DNA of 7,610 nucleotides from Emcibacter sp. (lineage in GTDB: Bacteria > Pseudomonadota > Alphaproteobacteria > Sphingomonadales > Emcibacteraceae): the NCBI GenBank assembly GCA_023142175.1, contig JAGLJX010000004.1, forward strand, positions 1 through 7,610, written 5' to 3'. Each line of letters opens with the position of its first letter. The stretch's first letter is position 1. The notes beneath the pieces were generated by a model, which was not told the DNA's origin, made no database searches, and saw only the letters and a program-made list of their open reading frames with translations. Of the stretch, positions 4,729-7,610 are shown piece by piece. A program made the position numbers and the translations under genes.

Positions 4729-7610
4729 TTATTCGACTGCTGCCGTATACTTATCTCCTGAATGGTAATCTTTCAATAGCCCAGCGGAATTTTTTGTTGA
4801 TTTTGCAACGGATTCTTCCTTCACATGTCCAAAACCCCTTATTTCAGAAGCTGTTGAGGCAAGCGCGATTGCGGAAAATAAATTGTCTTTGGATAGTGTT
4901 TTATGGAATTCAAGGAGCATTTCTTCATAATCGCAGACAAGTTTTCGCTCCATTTTACGTTCGCTTGTTCTGCCAAAGATATCAAATATTGTGCCACGAA
5001 ATCCTCTAAGTCGAGCGACAATTTTCAGGGCTTTAAACATCCAGCCACCAAATTCCATTTTACGTAGATGTCCCTTGCTGTCCTTGCGCGCCAGAAGCGG
5101 CGGGGCCATATGAAAATGAATTTTAAAGTCGCCTTCAAACTGCTGATTTATTTTCTTCTCAAACTCACCATTGGTATAAAGCCGTGCCACTTCATATTCA
5201 TCCTTGATGGCCAGAAGCTTGAAATAATTCCGCGCCACCGCCTTGGATAAGTCGAGGGATTCTCCCTCTAGGTTTATCTCCAGATCACGGATTTTATTCA
5301 CAGCATGGGTGTATTTATCAGCGAGGCTCTGATCCTGATATTCTTTCAGGTAATTGGCGCGATATTTTACAATATCCGTGAGCGAGGTGAGCGGCGCATC
5401 CTGTTTGATGGGATGGGGCAGGGACTGTTCCACTAGTGCCAAATCCGTGGCGGCAATGCGGCCCCAGTTAAAGCTCTGTTTATTACCATCCACGGCCACC
5501 CCATTAAGCTCAATGGCCCGAAATATGGCCTTCAAAGTCAAGGGGACAGTGCCTTTCTGCCATGCGTAGCCAAACAGGAACATATTGGTGGCAATGCTGT
5601 CACCCATTATTGCCGTGGCTATTTTAGTTGCATCAATCCTGTGAAGAGTGACATCGCCGACCACCGATGCAATAGCACCCATGATCTGGTCATCATGAAT
5701 ATCAGCATCCCGGTTCAGGACGAACTGTGCCGTTTGGTTTTTTTGGGTATTCAAAATAACGGCTGTTTTGTCTTTTTGCAGGGTGCGAAGGGATTCCCGG
5801 CTACCTGCAACCACCATATCACAGCCCAACAAAAGGTCAGCCGCGCCAGTGCCAATGCGTATTGCTTTTAAATCATTAGCGTTGTTTGTTAATCTAAGAT
5901 AGCTGATAACAGAGCCGCCCTTTTGGGCAAAACCGGTGAAGTCAAGAACGCTGGCGCCTTTACCTTCCAGATGTGCCGCCATAACCATAATCTGGCCGAT
6001 GGTGACAATGCCCGTACCGCCAATACCCGTGATCATGATGTCATAACTATTGCCAACGGGGGCTAATATGGGCAGGGGAATATTGCCCATTAAATCAGCA
6101 GGGTTGGTACGTGCGCCTTTCTTCACAGCGCCGCCATGAACTGTGACAAATGATGGGCAAAAGCCATTGACGCAGGAATAATCCTTGTTGCAACTCGACT
6201 GATCTATGGCGCGTTTGCGGCCCAATTCGGTTTCTTTTGGTACGATGGATACACAGTTGGAGGCATCCGAGCAATCGCCGCAGCCCTCACATACCAGATC
6301 ATTGATAAAGGCCCGCTTTGGCGGATCAGGAAATTCTTTTTTCTTACGGCGGCGACGTTTTTCCGCCGCACAGGTCTGATCATATATCAGGGCCGAAACG
6401 CCTTTGATTTCCCGAAGCCTGCGTTGAATATCATCCAGTTCATCCCGATGGTGAATAGTAACCCCCGATGCAAAGTTGGCATAATGTTTGTATTTCTCCG
6501 GTTCGTCCGTGACCACATAGATCGGTTTCACCCCTTCGTTATGAAGTTGATGGCTGATCTGATCCACGGTCAACGTACCTTCTAATGGCTGGCCGCCGGT
6601 CATGGCAATGGCATCATTATAGAGGAGTTTATAGGTAATATTGGTTTTTGCCGCCACCGACTGGCGGATGGCAAGCAGGCCGGAATGATAATAGGTTCCG
6701 TCACCTAAATTCTGGAAAATATGCTTTTCATGAGTGAAGGCGCTTTGACCGATCCAGTTAACCCCTTCGCCGCCCATCTGGGTCAGGTATACGGTGCTGC
6801 GATCCATGCTGTTTGCCATGAAATGACAGCCGATACCAGACATAGCGCGGCTGTCTTCGGGAACCTTGGTTGAGGTGCTGTGTGGGCATCCAGAACAGTA
6901 ATATGGTATCCGGAAATCTTTGGCATGAATATCAAGTATCTGAGAGATTTTATTGTCTGCCTGTTTATTCAGGGCGTCAATATTCGTGGTCAGGCCAATT
7001 TGTTTTAGATGAGGTGTCAGGGCTTTCAGCACATCTTCCGGTGATATTTCGCCCACAGGATCAATCATCTTTGCGCCATCTGCATCATTCTTACCCATGA
7101 TGACTGGCCGCTGTTCGGAGGGGAAATTATAGAAAATATCGCGTATTTGGCTTTCCACGAAACTGCGTTTTTCTTCCACGACTATGATCTTTTCAAACTG
7201 TCTGGCAAAAGCGGTGATACCTTCCGGCTCAATAGGCCATGTCAGGCCGATTTTATGAATGGAGATCCCTGCTTTCTCAGCCATATCCTGATCAATACCC
7301 GCATTGGAAAAAGCCTGCATCAGGTCAAGATAACCCTTGCCGCAGGTGATTATTCCTAAAGGTAATTTTTGTTTGAAATGCGGACTGCAATCCCATATCA
7401 GCTTATCAATGGGGTTAGCGCGGACGAAAGCATGAACGGCTTTTAGCTTATGATCTATCAGGCGGCCTTCTACCAAAGGCATGGGGTCGGGCCATCGGTA
7501 ATGCAACGCGCCGCTGTCATAGCCCTCATGTTCCGGTGTGATGAAGTCATCCTTCACCATATCCATATTGACCGTGGCCGCGCTTTCCAGAACCTCACTT
7601 ACGGCAATGA
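4729..7610 (-). CDS. Fused indolepyruvate (arylpyruvate) ferredoxin oxidoreductase, partial (5' end outside window)
   Basis: The enzyme oxidatively decarboxylates indolepyruvate, phenylpyruvate or 4-hydroxyphenylpyruvate with CoA to the aryl-acetyl-CoA, reducing ferredoxin. The frame is open to the right edge (959 residues seen), so the Met at 7566 is internal and an N-terminal part of probably about 200 residues is missing. Numbering from that Met: the ThDP domain has CSGCPH (224-229), GIGCH (244-248), GDGTYYHSG (288-296) and N317-AIAMTGGQ (to 326), the ThDP/Mg signature. An iron-sulfur segment carries Cys426, 429, 432, 438, 459, 465 and 470. A gamma-type domain starts near 508 with GIGGTGI (514-520) and FTGFAQKGGSVISYL (543-557). 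This is the long single-chain proteobacterial form, in which the IorA and IorB equivalents are fused. The last third (about 700-945) is the extra C-terminal region of that form. It lies 27 bases upstream of the aminotransferase gene with no terminator between, hence one operon. Confidence 0.95.
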   Translation of the reverse strand, partial: IAVSEVLESAATVNMDMVKDDFITPEHEGYDSGALHYRWPDPMPLVEGRLIDHKLKAVHAFVRANPIDKLIWDCSPHFKQKLPLGIITCGKGYLDLMQAFSNAGIDQDMAEKAGISIHKIGLTWPIEPEGITAFARQFEKIIVVEEKRSFVESQIRDIFYNFPSEQRPVIMGKNDADGAKMIDPVGEISPEDVLKALTPHLKQIGLTTNIDALNKQADNKISQILDIHAKDFRIPYYCSGCPHSTSTKVPEDSRAMSGIGCHFMANSMDRSTVYLTQMGGEGVNWIGQSAFTHEKHIFQNLGDGTYYHSGLLAIRQSVAAKTNITYKLLYNDAIAMTGGQPLEGTLTVDQISHQLHNEGVKPIYVVTDEPEKYKHYANFASGVTIHHRDELDDIQRRLREIKGVSALIYDQTCAAEKRRRRKKKEFPDPPKRAFINDLVCEGCGDCSDASNCVSIVPKETELGRKRAIDQSSCNKDYSCVNGFCPSFVTVHGGAVKKGARTNPADLMGNIPLPILAPVGNSYDIMITGIGGTGIVTIGQIMVMAAHLEGKGASVLDFTGFAQKGGSVISYLRLTNNANDLKAIRIGTGAADLLLGCDMVVAGSRESLRTLQKDKTAVILNTQKNQTAQFVLNRDADIHDDQIMGAIASVVGDVTLHRIDATKIATAIMGDSIATNMFLFGYAWQKGTVPLTLKAIFRAIELNGVAVDGNKQSFNWGRIAATDLALVEQSLPHPIKQDAPLTSLTDIVKYRANYLKEYQDQSLADKYTHAVNKIRDLEINLEGESLDLSKAVARNYFKLLAIKDEYEVARLYTNGEFEKKINQQFEGDFKIHFHMAPPLLARKDSKGHLRKMEFGGWMFKALKIVARLRGFRGTIFDIFGRTSERKMERKLVCDYEEMLLEFHKTLSKDNLFSAIALASTASEIRGFGHVKEESVAKSTKNSAGLLKDYHSGDKYTAAVE

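Overview
The window looks like chromosomal DNA of an alphaproteobacterium of moderate GC content. The basis is the protein flavour: a long fused indolepyruvate ferredoxin oxidoreductase, a HisC-type aminotransferase and a bacterial HPPD. Kordiimonadales/Emcibacterales-type marine bacteria are a guess, not a demonstrated placement. No rRNA, tRNA, insertion sequence, CRISPR array or phage gene was seen.

Layout from left to right: (1) the 5' end of a thiamine-diphosphate enzyme gene on the minus strand (1-311), running off the left edge. (2) A 417-base AT-rich intergenic region (312-728) with a promoter candidate on each strand; the rightward one carries a perfect inverted repeat over its -10 element. 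(3) Two tandem genes for small single-helix proteins on the plus strand (729-977 and 1015-1245). They share a SFMGL motif at the same residue positions and are closed by a strong intrinsic terminator (1277-1301). (4) 4-hydroxyphenylpyruvate dioxygenase, minus strand (1301-2359). (5) A divergent Lrp/AsnC-family regulator (2488-2958), followed 10 bases later by a polytopic membrane protein (2969-3613). (6) On the minus strand, reading leftwards, a fused indolepyruvate/arylpyruvate ferredoxin oxidoreductase (4729 to beyond 7610) followed 27 bases later by a HisC-type aminotransferase (3610-4701). The aminotransferase stop codon overlaps that of the membrane protein.

Regions 4-6 read as an aromatic amino acid catabolism locus. 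The aminotransferase would convert tyrosine, phenylalanine or tryptophan to arylpyruvates. HPPD would send 4-hydroxyphenylpyruvate to homogentisate, and the oxidoreductase would oxidatively decarboxylate arylpyruvates to aryl-acetyl-CoA with ferredoxin reduction. The Lrp-type protein between them is the natural candidate regulator. The enzyme families are clear from the sequence; the pathway link is inferred from family knowledge and gene order.

The least explained part is region 3. The two small proteins have a conserved N-terminal block, one hydrophobic helix and divergent tails of about 20 residues. They could be membrane microproteins or precursors of short exported peptides. I do not recognise the family.
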